From Methylocaldum sp002005105 (lineage in GTDB: Bacteria; Pseudomonadota; Gammaproteobacteria; Methylococcales; Methylococcaceae): a stretch of DNA of 64,000 bases. Under the pieces are notes generated by a model that was given only the letters and a program-made list of their open reading frames with translations, was not told the origin of the DNA and did not search any database. The translations under genes were made by a program, and so were the position numbers. The first letter of the stretch is position 1. Every line of letters begins with the position of its first letter. Shown here in pieces: positions 48,985-58,341 of this stretch. The DNA lies in NCBI RefSeq assembly GCF_051027545.1, contig NZ_CP194902.1, positions 2,418,001-2,482,000 on the forward strand. The letters are read 5' to 3'.

Positions 48985-51276
48985 ATGAAGATGCAGGAGG
49001 ATGTATTGATATCGCCATTTCGTGTTGGGATGGCGGTTTTCAGTCTGAATTTATTGTTTTCCGGATTCGCTGTCGCCGATCATACCGAAGAACATCGTTT
49101 GCAGACGATCGAAGTGACGGCCCCCGAAGAAACCGGGGAATCGCTGACAACGCCCAGCGCGGAAACGGCCAAGTACAAGCTTTCCCAGGTTCCGGGCGCA
49201 ACCACCTTCATCCATTCCGAAGAGTACCGCAGCCGTCCGACGCCGGGTGGCGTGGCCGATGTCCTGAGTTATTCGCCGGGTGTTTTTTCTCAAAGCCGAT
49301 ACGGCAATTCCGAAACCCGCATTCTGGTGCGCGGCGCCGGAACTTCGCTGACTTTCGGTTCGGCGGGGCTGCGCTATCTGCGCGACGGCCTGCCGCTCAC
49401 CGGAACCGACGGCTTTACCAATCCGGAGCTTCTGGAGCCGATGAACGCGCTTTACACCGAGGTTTATCGCGGCTCCAACGCCCTGCAATACGGTTCGGCC
49501 TTCTTGGGCGGCGCGGTGAACTTCGTCTCGCGCAACGGCCGCAATACGCCGGGCATTCATACGACCTTCGTCACCGGTTCGCACGATTACTACCGTCCCC
49601 AACTGATGGTCGGCGGCGTGCTGAACGAGGATCTGGATTATTTCGTTTCTTATACCGGGACCTACAACAATAGTTTCCGGGACCATAGCGAAGAGGATAT
49701 TTCCAGGGGCTACGCCAATTTCGGTTACCGCTGGAACGAGGATCAGGAAACCCGCGTGCATCTGTTCGCCAGCAAGAACCAGCTGCAGCTGCCGGGGTCT
49801 CTTTCGTTCGAGCAGTATTATGATGACCCTTACCAAGCCCAGAATGGTCTATCGCCGGGATCGTTCTTCAATAAATTCGAAACCCTCGACGTTCAACGTA
49901 ACCTCGAGACCTTGCGCGGCGATGTCCGGCATACCATCAAGTTCACGCCAGATGACGTGCTGACGGTGGGGGCTTGGTACGAAAATCGTCGGCTGTGGCA
50001 CCCCTTATCGCCTTTTAATTCTTTCAACCGAAACTCGCCTTGCCGGGGAACGCCGGATTCGGAGGGCATCGTGACGATCAATAATCCCGCGTGCGGCGGT
50101 CTTCTGATCGACTACGGCAATTTGGCGGGCTCGTTCAACCGCAACCGGCAGCAGGACGCCGGCCTCAGTTGGCGTTTCACTCACGACGGATCGCTGTTCG
50201 GTTCGCGTAACAGCTTCGTGCTGGGCGGCTTCTTCGGCTGGGGCAAGTCCTACGGCACGGTGGACAACACCCTGCCGGGCGCGGAGATCGGCACCAAGCT
50301 GAATAACGCCAAGAGCGAGGCCTTCAACATCGAAATCTTCGGGGAAGATCGTTTCGCATTGACCTCCAGCCTGGATCTCGTGGTGGGCGGTCAATTCATT
50401 CATGCCAAGCGGCGCAGCCTGACCGATTTCTTCGTGCCCACGTCACAGATCGGCAACGCCTTCGAGACGGATGCGTCTCGCTGGTACACCGCCTTCAGTC
50501 CCAAGGTCGGGCTGCTTTGGCAGGCGACCGAGAAGCAACAGTTCTTCGCCAATTTCAGCCGCAGTTACGAGCCGCCGACCAATACCCAATTGGCGTTCCG
50601 GGATCCGCGGCTGAATCAAACAAGCAGCGAATCTGCTCTTGATGCGCAGGAGGGGACGACGATCGAAGTGGGGACCCGCGGCGAGGCAGGCGTCTTCAAT
50701 TGGGACCTCGCCGTCTACCATTCCTGGATCAACAACGAGATTCTCTCCACGCTGCTGCCCGGTCAGACTCAGACGAGCACCAATAATGCCGACAAGACCA
50801 CACATACGGGCGTCGAAGTCGGTACGGGCGCTCTCATTCCTTTGGATTTGATGGGGGATGATCTGCTGCGCGTGCGATTGACCTATACCTATCAGCGATT
50901 CCTGTACGACAACGATTCCGCCTACGGCGACAATTACATTCCGGGGGCGCCCAATCATTTCGGCGGCGCGGAAGCCGTGTACGAACATCCCTCCGGTTTC
51001 TACATCGGCCCGAATATCCGCATGACCAGCAATTATTACGTGGACTACGCCAACACCCTCAAGGCGCCTGCTTATACCTTGTTTGGCGCCCGTGCCGGCT
51101 ATAAGAATACGTTCAATAAACTCGGCTATCACGTGTTTGTCGAAGGACGTAACCTCACGGACGAAAAATGGGTCGCCAGCACGAGCGTGGCTGATAGGGC
51201 AACTCGGAGCGGGACCGCTATCCTGAATCCCGGTTTCGACCGCACGATCTTCGGGGGCATCTCGATAGATTACTGA
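48985..51276 (+). CDS. TonB-dependent outer-membrane receptor
   Basis: 763 residues from ATG 48985; a TTG at 49006, better spaced from AGGAGG, would give a shorter signal peptide. Signal peptide to about residue 31, then the likely TonB box QTIEVTAPEE, plug domain (DVLSYSPGVFSQSRYGNSET, RILVRGAGTS) and a 22-strand type barrel ending in GISIDY with a terminal aromatic. No N-terminal signalling domain. General likeness to FecA-type receptors; the ligand (iron, copper or other chelate) cannot be read. Neighbours tonB-exbBD, a Cys/His-rich secreted protein and PepSY support metal uptake. Confidence 0.92.
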   Translation: MKMQEDVLISPFRVGMAVFSLNLLFSGFAVADHTEEHRLQTIEVTAPEETGESLTTPSAETAKYKLSQVPGATTFIHSEEYRSRPTPGGVADVLSYSPGVFSQSRYGNSETRILVRGAGTSLTFGSAGLRYLRDGLPLTGTDGFTNPELLEPMNALYTEVYRGSNALQYGSAFLGGAVNFVSRNGRNTPGIHTTFVTGSHDYYRPQLMVGGVLNEDLDYFVSYTGTYNNSFRDHSEEDISRGYANFGYRWNEDQETRVHLFASKNQLQLPGSLSFEQYYDDPYQAQNGLSPGSFFNKFETLDVQRNLETLRGDVRHTIKFTPDDVLTVGAWYENRRLWHPLSPFNSFNRNSPCRGTPDSEGIVTINNPACGGLLIDYGNLAGSFNRNRQQDAGLSWRFTHDGSLFGSRNSFVLGGFFGWGKSYGTVDNTLPGAEIGTKLNNAKSEAFNIEIFGEDRFALTSSLDLVVGGQFIHAKRRSLTDFFVPTSQIGNAFETDASRWYTAFSPKVGLLWQATEKQQFFANFSRSYEPPTNTQLAFRDPRLNQTSSESALDAQEGTTIEVGTRGEAGVFNWDLAVYHSWINNEILSTLLPGQTQTSTNNADKTTHTGVEVGTGALIPLDLMGDDLLRVRLTYTYQRFLYDNDSAYGDNYIPGAPNHFGGAEAVYEHPSGFYIGPNIRMTSNYYVDYANTLKAPAYTLFGARAGYKNTFNKLGYHVFVEGRNLTDEKWVASTSVADRATRSGTAILNPGFDRTIFGGISIDY

Positions 51277-51290
51277 TTGCTTGGCAACCA

Positions 51291-51327
51291 GCGGCGGAGG
51301 AGGCCCTGCTTCTCGCCCGCCGTTTTT
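51291..51327 (+). terminator. Probable terminator after the TonB-dependent receptor
   Basis: GCGGCGGAGG and TCTCGCCCGCCG pair into an imperfect stem followed by TTTTT, about 15 bases after the stop. The stem has mismatches, so strength is uncertain. Confidence 0.5.
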
Positions 51328-51420
51328 CCACCCGAGGTCCCTCCAGGGCGCCTAGCCCGACAGGGATTTCTCGGTTATTTTCCGTTTGAGGTTGTGTTAA
51401 CCCGGAAAAGGTGAAGATTG

Positions 51421-52662
51421 ATGAATGTGTTTTGCAGATTGGTCGGCTTGCCGGCGTTGGCCCTGGTCAGCCAATTCGTCTGGGCCGGGCACGGGAGCGC
51501 CCCGTCCTCCTCTCAACCCGCTTATTGCAAGGATTCGGCGGCCGCTCCGACACCAAAATGCGCGCGGACGCCCAGCGTGGTATTCGATGCCGACGGTCGG
51601 TTATGGCTTTCATGGGTCCAGCAAGGGCGAATCTATGTTCAGTCCTCGAAGGATGGCGGCAAGACCTTGAGCAAGCCGGTGGCGGTCAATCGCGAGCCGG
51701 AAAACGTTTTGGCTCACGGCGAGAGCCGACCCAAGATCGCGATCGGCCCGAAAGGCGAGATTTATCTCACCTGGACGCAAGGTTTGGAAAAACGTTTCAG
51801 CAGCTATATCCGCTTCGCCCGCTCCGTGGATGGCGGCAAGACGTTCTCCAAGCCGGTCACGGTTAACGACAACCTGGACATCATCGGCCATTCTTTCGAC
51901 AGTCTGGCGATCAGCCGCGACGGCAAGATCTTCATTGCCTGGCTGGACGCGAGGGATGTCGAAGCCGCGAAGGCCAAGAACCAGCCGTATAACGGTTCTT
52001 CTCTCTATTACACCTGGTCCGACGACGGCGGCAAGAGCTTCAAGCCGAATGTCAAGGCGGCCGATTACACCTGTCAGTGCTGCCGGCTGCAGGCCGCCAT
52101 CGACATCGACGGCTTGCCGCTCATCGTCTGGCGCAACGTCTATCCCGAGAATATCCGCGACCATGCGCTGCTCAAATTCGCCGATTGGGACAAGCCGGGC
52201 CGGCCGGTTCGGGTGACGCATGAAAACTGGCACATAGAAGGTTGTCCCCACCACGGGCCAGGGCTGTCGATCGCCAGGGATGGACGCTATCACTTGACCT
52301 GGTATAGCGCCGCGCCCGACGCGACGGGTTTGTTTTATGCCTATTCCGACGATGTCGGCTCGCACTTTACCCAACCGATCAAGTTCGGGAATCCGGCGGC
52401 CATGCCGGCCCATCCGCACGTCTTGAGCGTGGGGCGGCGGGTGGATTTGGTTTGGCTGGAGTTCGACGGCAAGAACAATCAGCTCAAGACCATGCGCTCG
52501 ACCGACGGCGGAGCGAATTGGACCGAACCGCGCGTTCTGGCCGAAACCGAAAGCGGGGCTGACAACCCCTTCCTGCACGCCAACGGCGACCGGGTTTATG
52601 TTTCCTGGGCTACGGAAAAGGACGGGCTCAAGGTGATTGCGCTCGATGGGGCCGGCCGCTAG
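51421..52662 (+). CDS. Secreted BNR/sialidase-like beta-propeller with Cys/His clusters
   Basis: The ATG at 51421 gives 413 residues; a TTG three bases earlier is also in frame. Signal peptide to about residue 22 (..SQFVWAG). Repeated Asp-box-like motifs (SSKDGGKTLSKP, SVDGGKTFSKP, SDDGGKSFKP, STDGGANWTEP) mark a six-bladed propeller. The sialidase Arg triad is not evident. Instead there is C36, C47, a C218-Q-C220-C221 cluster and C275-P-H277-H278, suggestive of a metal site. With the receptor upstream it may bind a metal or metallophore; this is inference. Confidence 0.7.
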   Translation: MNVFCRLVGLPALALVSQFVWAGHGSAPSSSQPAYCKDSAAAPTPKCARTPSVVFDADGRLWLSWVQQGRIYVQSSKDGGKTLSKPVAVNREPENVLAHGESRPKIAIGPKGEIYLTWTQGLEKRFSSYIRFARSVDGGKTFSKPVTVNDNLDIIGHSFDSLAISRDGKIFIAWLDARDVEAAKAKNQPYNGSSLYYTWSDDGGKSFKPNVKAADYTCQCCRLQAAIDIDGLPLIVWRNVYPENIRDHALLKFADWDKPGRPVRVTHENWHIEGCPHHGPGLSIARDGRYHLTWYSAAPDATGLFYAYSDDVGSHFTQPIKFGNPAAMPAHPHVLSVGRRVDLVWLEFDGKNNQLKTMRSTDGGANWTEPRVLAETESGADNPFLHANGDRVYVSWATEKDGLKVIALDGAGR

Positions 52663-52790
52663 AACATTTTCATACCTGCTGTGCGGGTACTCGCGAGTGC
52701 GGTTGGGCCAATGGGGTCGTCGGCAAAGGATTGCCGACCTACAGTCTTCCTTCCCGACACGAATCCGTACACCGACATGAAAAACGCTCT
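52661..52790. repeat. R1 element (MITE-like), complete ends
   Basis: Left end AGAACATTTTCATACCTG, right end GACATGAAAAACGCTCT, inverted relative to each other; inner GTCGGCAAAGGATTGCCGAC. The left end begins in the stop codon of the BNR gene. The rest of 52663-52852 holds no gene. Confidence 0.75.
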
Positions 52791-52852
52791 AATGCGCTGC
52801 GAGTGCGCCGTAACCCATCAAAGCGACGTGCCAAGGGAGTCCTCGTCGAACC

Positions 52853-54133
52853 TCAATCCAGATAGCGCCGCTTGCCCCATTGGGCGAGGCGCATCAATCG
52901 CACCAGAGCCCACCCTGCCAAGATGCGGACAAAGCGGAGAAGGTCCGCCGACTGGCGCAAAAAAGCGCTCCAGGCGCGTTCCAGCTTAGGCCGAAGTGTC
53001 GAAAGATCGATCTCCCTATCCGCGATCGAACCGCGCCGGTGCAGCCAGTGCAATAGGCCGGTTACATAAAGCACGAGCGGCATCAGGCCGACACAGAACC
53101 AGACGAAGCGGCCCGTCGCGCCGAAAGCCTCGCCGGTGTGCCAGGGCCATATTCGGCTGATGAAAGTCTGCCCGCCGGTGAAAGTGCTGGGGTTGCGCGC
53201 CTCGCGAATCTGCCCGCTCCAGCGGTCGACCCAGACCAGGGTGGCCGGGTGCTTGATGTTCGCGTCTCCAGGGCGGCGCAAATTGATGCGGTAGGTGCCG
53301 TTTTCCCCGGTCGGCGTCGCGACGCGCTTCACCTCGGCGTGCGGAAACAGCCCCCGCGCGACCAAAACCGCTTCGGCCAGGCCGACGGGACGGCCATTGG
53401 GAGCGGCCGTACTCACGATTTCCGGACCCTCGTCGCCGTGGCCCATATCCGAGGCTCCCAGCATCGTTTCCAGCAGGCTCGGATAAGCCAGATGAAATCC
53501 GGTGAAAGCCAGCAACAGTAGGACAACGGCACTGGAGAGGCCGAGCGTGCGGTGCAGGTCGAAAGCGAGTCGTGCCAGGCCGGCGTCGTGCCGGATTGCG
53601 AAGCTTTGAAGGAGCCGGCTGAATCCCGGCCACCAGAGATAGAGACCGGTGCTCGCCGAAACGATCAGCAACAGCCCCAGGATGCCGACGGCGTTCCACC
53701 CGAACCGTCCGAAGTGCAGTTGAGTATGGAGGTCATATATCCAGGTCGCCGCCGTTCGGCCCCAGAATCGGCTGGCTACGACTTCGGCCGTGTACGGGTT
53801 CACCGAGACCATGAGCGGCGCATAGAACTCGCCCAAAGTCTCGAAGGGTCTCTCGTGCCAGGCGGTGATCACGCCGTTGCGGGAGCGGGGCATTTCCAGT
53901 ACCCAGGCGCCATAACGGTCCGGATGCGCCGCCCGCACCGCCGCCATGATGCGGTCCAAGGGGAGGTATTCCCCTTTTGGTTCATCGACCGTCAGCCGAG
54001 GGTTGAAAAGTTCGTCCAGTTCCTCGCGATAGACGCTGAGGCTTCCGCTGAGCCCCAGCAGGACGAATAGAAAACCGCCGCCCAGCGCGAGATAAAGATG
54101 GATCCTGAGCCAGGCTGTTCGCGCGAAATTCAC
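52853..54133 (-). CDS. PepSY-associated TM helix protein (possible iron reductase type)
   Basis: A 426-residue inner-membrane protein with four main TM helices (near 10-32, 145-170, 200-220 and 340-360) and two PepSY-like periplasmic segments (EYLPLDRIMAAVRAAHPDRY; PVGLAEAVLVARGLFPHAEV). Conserved His such as in LHTQLHFG and HLYL-type helices fit heme binding seen in PiuB/FoxB relatives, which reduce ferric siderophores. Located opposite the receptor/BNR pair. It overlaps the upstream dehydrogenase gene by 4 bases. Confidence 0.82.
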   Translation of the reverse strand: MNFARTAWLRIHLYLALGGGFLFVLLGLSGSLSVYREELDELFNPRLTVDEPKGEYLPLDRIMAAVRAAHPDRYGAWVLEMPRSRNGVITAWHERPFETLGEFYAPLMVSVNPYTAEVVASRFWGRTAATWIYDLHTQLHFGRFGWNAVGILGLLLIVSASTGLYLWWPGFSRLLQSFAIRHDAGLARLAFDLHRTLGLSSAVVLLLLAFTGFHLAYPSLLETMLGASDMGHGDEGPEIVSTAAPNGRPVGLAEAVLVARGLFPHAEVKRVATPTGENGTYRINLRRPGDANIKHPATLVWVDRWSGQIREARNPSTFTGGQTFISRIWPWHTGEAFGATGRFVWFCVGLMPLVLYVTGLLHWLHRRGSIADREIDLSTLRPKLERAWSAFLRQSADLLRFVRILAGWALVRLMRLAQWGKRRYLD

Positions 54134-55014
54134 GGCGATGGCCGCTTGAGACGGTAGAGAGCCGAGATATCCTCGTCGCCGTGGCCTTCCGCGATAAGCT
54201 TGGCGTAATCGTTCATGGCCATTTCGGTGACCGGGAGTTTGAGCCCCAGTTTATCCGCCATGCCCTTGCAGATTTTCAGATCCTTTTGGTGCAGGGCGAG
54301 CTTGAAGCCGGGTTTGAACACGCCTTGGGTCATGGTCGGTCCGCGCTTTTCCAGAAACCAGTTTCCGGCCGCGCCGCCGGAAACGACGTCGATGACCTTG
54401 CGCATGTCGAGTCCCAGCGCCGCTCCGAATGCCATGGCTTCGGTCACGGCCTCGTTGATGCCGGCCGCCATGATCTGGTTCACCGCCTTGGCCGCTTGAC
54501 CGGCACCCACGTCGCCCATGTGAACGATCCGGCTGCCCATGGTTTCCAGTACCGGCAGAACTCGCTCCAAAATCTCGAGTTTGCCTCCGACCATGATCAC
54601 GAGGGTCCCGTTCTTCGCGCCTTCGACGCCGCCGGTCACCGGAGCGTCGAGAAAATCCGCGCCCTTGCTTTCAACCAGTCTGGCGGCTTCTCGCGCGGTA
54701 TCGCTGCTCACAGTGGACATGTCGATCACCACCGTGTTCGGGCGCAGCGCCGGCAGAAGCTCATGAATCACTTCCAGCACGTCGGCATCGGCAGAGACGC
54801 AAATCAGAATCACATCGACATGGGTGGCGAGCAGGGCGGGCGAGACGGCGCACTGTACGCCCAATTCTTGAGAAAGCGTTATCGCGCTGGCTTCGGTGCG
54901 GTTCCAGACGGAAGCCAAATAACGGCCCTTGGCCACGTTTCGCGCCATGTGAGTGCCCATCGCGCCGAGACCGATGAAGCCCGCCCTAATGTCCTTTTTG
55001 CCTTCGGTGTTCAA
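54130..55014 (-). CDS. NAD(P)-dependent beta-hydroxyacid dehydrogenase family protein
   Basis: A 294-residue protein. GFIGLGAMGTHMARNVAKG is the Rossmann loop, DAPVTGGVEGAKNGTLVIMV the substrate-binding signature, GAGQAAKAVNQI supplies the catalytic Lys. Members include 3-hydroxyisobutyrate dehydrogenase, tartronate semialdehyde reductase and glyoxylate/succinic semialdehyde reductases; the substrate is not decidable. It lies six bases downstream of speA and overlaps the PepSY gene. Confidence 0.88.
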   Translation of the reverse strand: MNTEGKKDIRAGFIGLGAMGTHMARNVAKGRYLASVWNRTEASAITLSQELGVQCAVSPALLATHVDVILICVSADADVLEVIHELLPALRPNTVVIDMSTVSSDTAREAARLVESKGADFLDAPVTGGVEGAKNGTLVIMVGGKLEILERVLPVLETMGSRIVHMGDVGAGQAAKAVNQIMAAGINEAVTEAMAFGAALGLDMRKVIDVVSGGAAGNWFLEKRGPTMTQGVFKPGFKLALHQKDLKICKGMADKLGLKLPVTEMAMNDYAKLIAEGHGDEDISALYRLKRPSP

Positions 55015-55020
55015 TGCCGT

Positions 55021-56907
55021 TTACTCCTCGAGATAGGTGTAGCTTCGCAAGCCGGCGATCAACTCGCTCTCGAAGCGCTTGCGCTGTTCGGAGGGGATCC
55101 GCGCCTCGACCAGCTTCTTGCGATAGGCGCGCTCCAATTCTTCCGGGTCGATATGCACATAGCGCAGCAGGTCGTGGGCGCCGTCGCCCCGCATGGGCTG
55201 GATGAAACGGTAGCCGCCGGCTCCATCGAGTTCGACGTTGACCGAATGAGTATCGCCGAACAGATTGTGCATGTCCCCCAGAATTTCCTGGTAGGCGCCG
55301 ACCAGGAAGATGCCGATGAGATAGGGTTCGCCCGGCTTGTGGGTATGCAGCGGCAGGGTGGCTTCGAGGCTCTGCCGATCGATGTAGGTATTGATCCGGC
55401 CGTCGGAATCGCAGGTCAGGTCTTGGATCACCGCGCGGCGCGTGGGTTCCTCGTGCAGGCGCTGCAGCGGCATGACCGGAAACACCTGTGCGATCGCCCA
55501 GGCGTCCGGCATGGACTGGAACAGCGAGAAATTGCAGAACACCTTGTCGGCAAGCCGCTCGTTGAGTTCGTCGATCAGCTCGCGATGGGCGCGGAGACGG
55601 ATGTCGAGGCGCCTATGAACGGCATGGCAAATGGCTGCGTTGAGCCGTTCCGCATCGGCGAGTTCGGCCAGGCTCAATTTGCCCTGCACGTACATCGCTC
55701 GGGCTTCGGCGAGATCGAATTGCGCGTCGTGATACACGCCCAGCGGCGACTCCTGGGGCAGGGCGCGGAGCAGGTCGGCCAGGTCCTGCAAGGGTTTTGC
55801 CTTGATTTCGGCCGGAGGGCTTCCGTCTTCGGCCACCGATTCGATATCGATGATATTCGTGATCAGCACCGCATGATGCGCGCTCATGGCGCGTCCGGAT
55901 TCGGTGATCAGGTTAGGATGCGGCAAACCGTATTCGGCGCAGGCCTCCGAAAAGGCGCGCACGATGCTGTGGGCGTATTCGTCGATGCTGTAATTGATGG
56001 AACAGTCGCTGACCGAATGGGTGCCTTCGTAATCGACGCCGAGTCCGCCGCCCACGTCGGCCCAGGCGAGATGGGCGCCGAGTTCCCGCAATTCCGCGTA
56101 ATAGCGGCTGGCTTCCCGCAGCGCCGTCTTGACGTCGTTGATGTTCGCGACCTGCGAGCCCATGTGGAAATGCATCAGTTTGAGCCATTCGAGTCCGCCG
56201 GCTTCTCGCAATTTGACGATCAGCTTGAGGAGTTCGTTCGCGTGCAGACCGAACTTCGATTTTTCGCCGCCGCTGTTCTGCCATTTGCCGGCGCCGATGC
56301 TGGACAGTCTGATCCGGACGCCCAATTGCGGCGCAATCCCCAGATCTCGCGATTCGGAAAGCACCAGCTCCAGTTCGGACAGCTTTTCGATGACGATGAA
56401 GACGTTCAGTCCCAGGCTGAGTCCGATCAAGGCCAGGCGGATGTAGGATCGGTCCTTGTAGCCGTTGCAGATTACCGTGCCGGCATCGGATAAGGCCAGT
56501 ATGGCCAGAAGTTCCGATTTGCTGCCGGCTTCCAAGCCGACTGACGTATGACCATTTTTTAAAATGCCCTCGACCACGCTCCGCTGCTGATTGACCTTGA
56601 TCGGATAGACCGGTGTATAGCTGCCTCGATAATCGTGCTCGTGGCGAGCCTTTTCGAAGGCCTTGTGCAGTAGGCCCACGCGGTCGCGGAGGATATCGGT
56701 GAAGCGCACCAGGACCGGCAGCGACAAGCCTTCCTGGCGTACCGCCTGGGCGATTTCGAAGAGATCCACCGTGCCTTGCACCGGATTCTTGGTCGGACGG
56801 ACGACCACGTGGCCTTCGTCGTTGATGCCGAAGTAGCCTTCTCCCCAGTGCTCGATGGCGTAGGTATCGACCGCCTGCTCTAGACTCCAACTCATTTCGG
56901 TGGCCAA
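55021..56907 (-). CDS. speA: Biosynthetic arginine decarboxylase SpeA
   Basis: A 628-residue PLP enzyme of fold III. YPIKVNQQRSVVEGILKNGH holds the PLP Lys region, HFHMGSQV and DVGGGLGVDYEG are the cofactor phosphate and sugar-binding motifs, and VFCNFSLFQSMPDAWAI the dimer interface Cys region. It converts arginine to agmatine for putrescine and spermidine. Divergent from speE (62 bp between starts), completing a polyamine module; speB is not seen here. Confidence 0.95.
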   Translation of the reverse strand: MATEMSWSLEQAVDTYAIEHWGEGYFGINDEGHVVVRPTKNPVQGTVDLFEIAQAVRQEGLSLPVLVRFTDILRDRVGLLHKAFEKARHEHDYRGSYTPVYPIKVNQQRSVVEGILKNGHTSVGLEAGSKSELLAILALSDAGTVICNGYKDRSYIRLALIGLSLGLNVFIVIEKLSELELVLSESRDLGIAPQLGVRIRLSSIGAGKWQNSGGEKSKFGLHANELLKLIVKLREAGGLEWLKLMHFHMGSQVANINDVKTALREASRYYAELRELGAHLAWADVGGGLGVDYEGTHSVSDCSINYSIDEYAHSIVRAFSEACAEYGLPHPNLITESGRAMSAHHAVLITNIIDIESVAEDGSPPAEIKAKPLQDLADLLRALPQESPLGVYHDAQFDLAEARAMYVQGKLSLAELADAERLNAAICHAVHRRLDIRLRAHRELIDELNERLADKVFCNFSLFQSMPDAWAIAQVFPVMPLQRLHEEPTRRAVIQDLTCDSDGRINTYIDRQSLEATLPLHTHKPGEPYLIGIFLVGAYQEILGDMHNLFGDTHSVNVELDGAGGYRFIQPMRGDGAHDLLRYVHIDPEELERAYRKKLVEARIPSEQRKRFESELIAGLRSYTYLEE

Positions 56908-56969
56908 GCTCTTTAAAAAAGGTTGAATTATGTGGAAAATCCTCCGATTTTTCCATTGCGAGGAACACC

Positions 56970-57818
56970 ATGCTGAGCGACGAAAACTGGTTTACCGAGG
57001 TTTATCCGAAACACGGGAGCGCGCTCTCTTTGAAGGTGACTGATAAGCTCCACGAGGAGCAGACGCCGTTTCAGCGCATCGAGATCTACGAGACTGAATG
57101 GCTGGGCACGCTCATGGTCATCGACGGCTGCACGATGGTGTCCGATCGGGATAATTTTCTTTATCACGAGATGATGACCCATCCGGCGCTATACACCCAT
57201 CCGAATCCGGAAACCGTCTGGATCATCGGCGGCGGCGACTGCGGGAGCCTCAAGGAAGTGCTCAAACACCCGGAGGTCAAGCGGGCGGTTCAAATCGAGA
57301 TCGACGAGCGGGTGACCCGGCTTGCCGAGCGGTATTTTCCGGAGTTGTGCGAATCGAACGACGACCTGCGCGCCGAGCTGCTCTTCATCGACGGCATTCA
57401 GTGGGTAAAGGATGCGGCGGCCGACAGCGTCGATCTCATCATCGTGGACAGCACCGATCCGGTGGGGCCGGCCGAGGGCTTATTCAACGAGGCGTTCTAC
57501 CGCGAGTGTTTCCGCTGTCTGCGCAAGGACGGGATTCTGGCTCAGCAGAGCGAATCGCCGCTGTTCCACATGCCGCTGATCGAGGCCATGCACAAGACCA
57601 TGCGCCAGGCGGGATTTCCCGAAACGCGCACCTTGTTCTTTCCTCAGTTCATCTATCCATCTGGCTGGTGGAGCGGGACCCTGGCGGGAAAATCGGGTCT
57701 GACCCATTTCCGCGAGGCCGATGCCCGAAACAAACCGTTTGCAACGAGCTATTACAACGCCGAGATCCATAAGGCAGCTTTCGTCGCGCCGGAGTTCTTC
57801 AGGGCGGCGATGGCTTGA
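56970..57818 (+). CDS. speE: Polyamine aminopropyltransferase (spermidine synthase) SpeE
   Basis: A 282-residue enzyme. The N-terminal DKLHEEQTPFQRIEIYET strand region precedes the Rossmann fold with WIIGGGDCGSLKEVLKH, where the usual GGGDGG is GGGDCG. DLIIVDSTDPVGPAEGLFNE contains the catalytic Asp and QSESPLFH follows. It transfers aminopropyl from decarboxylated SAM to putrescine. Divergent from speA; AGGAAC precedes the ATG. Confidence 0.95.
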   Translation: MLSDENWFTEVYPKHGSALSLKVTDKLHEEQTPFQRIEIYETEWLGTLMVIDGCTMVSDRDNFLYHEMMTHPALYTHPNPETVWIIGGGDCGSLKEVLKHPEVKRAVQIEIDERVTRLAERYFPELCESNDDLRAELLFIDGIQWVKDAAADSVDLIIVDSTDPVGPAEGLFNEAFYRECFRCLRKDGILAQQSESPLFHMPLIEAMHKTMRQAGFPETRTLFFPQFIYPSGWWSGTLAGKSGLTHFREADARNKPFATSYYNAEIHKAAFVAPEFFRAAMA

Positions 57819-57876
57819 GCGGACGGCGGCCTGTGTTACGATTTGCGGAAAACGACGGGTTTGAGGAAAAGATCCC

Positions 57877-58140
57877 ATGACTGAGAAAGAAATAAGCGAA
57901 GCGCTTTTCAACCTGCGCACCGAGATTGAACATCTGAATACCAGCGACCCGGAAGTGAGGGCTCGGCTGGAAACGCTGCTTGCCGATCTCGAGCGGCGGC
58001 TCGAGGCATCGGAAGACGAGCATCACCTGCATTTGGTGGATGACATGAAAGAAGCGATTTCGCAGTTCGAAGTCGAACATCCCCGCATTACCGGCATTCT
58101 CAACGACTTGATGGTTGCCTTGAGCAACCTGGGGATCTGA
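57877..58140 (+). CDS. DUF4404 family protein
   Basis: An 87-residue soluble, acidic, coiled-coil-like protein (ISEALFNLRTEIEHLNTSD, then EVEHPRITGILNDLMVALSN) with the typical DUF4404 C-terminus ending LSNLGI. Role unknown. GAGGAAAA precedes the ATG, and it follows speE by 58 bases. Downstream are hairpin repeats. Confidence 0.88.
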   Translation: MTEKEISEALFNLRTEIEHLNTSDPEVRARLETLLADLERRLEASEDEHHLHLVDDMKEAISQFEVEHPRITGILNDLMVALSNLGI

Positions 58141-58197
58141 TCCTCTTTGTTTATCGTACGGCCGTCCGGCGAAGGTCCAAGACCGTCGGTCCGGTAA

Positions 58198-58251
58198 GTA
58201 GGTCGGGAATCCTTTCCCGACGCAGTTGTCGGCAAAGGATTGCCGACCTAC
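58198..58251. repeat. R1 core-type tandem palindromes
   Basis: GTAGGTCGGGAATCCTTTCC + CGAC followed by GTCGGCAAAGGATTGCCGAC + CTAC, the same two-unit form as at 17528-17582 but in the other order. Confidence 0.75.
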
Positions 58252-58260
58252 TTCTTCCCC

Positions 58261-58305
58261 ATCGCAGACGGTCGTCCTAGGAGCACCAGGACGACCGTCT
58301 GCGAT
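58261..58305. repeat. R2-related perfect hairpin between DUF4404 and mtgA
   Basis: Arms ATCGCAGACGGTCGTCCT and AGGACGACCGTCTGCGAT (18 bp, perfect) with a 9-base loop. The outer part CAATCGCAGACGG resembles the R2 arm at 44263. Its position between convergent genes could let it stop transcription from both sides, but there is no T-run. Confidence 0.75.
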
Positions 58306-58341
58306 TGAAGGGGTGTGAGAAATGCAGGTCAAGGGCGAGCG

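Noticed and set aside
48783..49673. Plus-strand 296-codon frame overlapping the receptor gene
   Set aside because: Out-of-frame shadow of the TonB-dependent receptor, rich in Arg and Ser, with no domain pattern.
51421..52662. Annotation as an active sialidase
   Set aside because: Asp-box repeats define the propeller fold only. I could not find the Arg triad and Tyr/Glu nucleophile of sialidases.
54181..56493. 770-codon plus-strand frame opposite speA and the dehydrogenase gene
   Set aside because: Antisense to two strongly supported genes; long open frames of this kind arise from high G+C codon bias.
58261..58305. Perfect hairpin as a dedicated rho-independent terminator
   Set aside because: There is no T-run on either side, and its arms resemble the R2 repeat family, so I list it as a repeat that might block transcription only incidentally.
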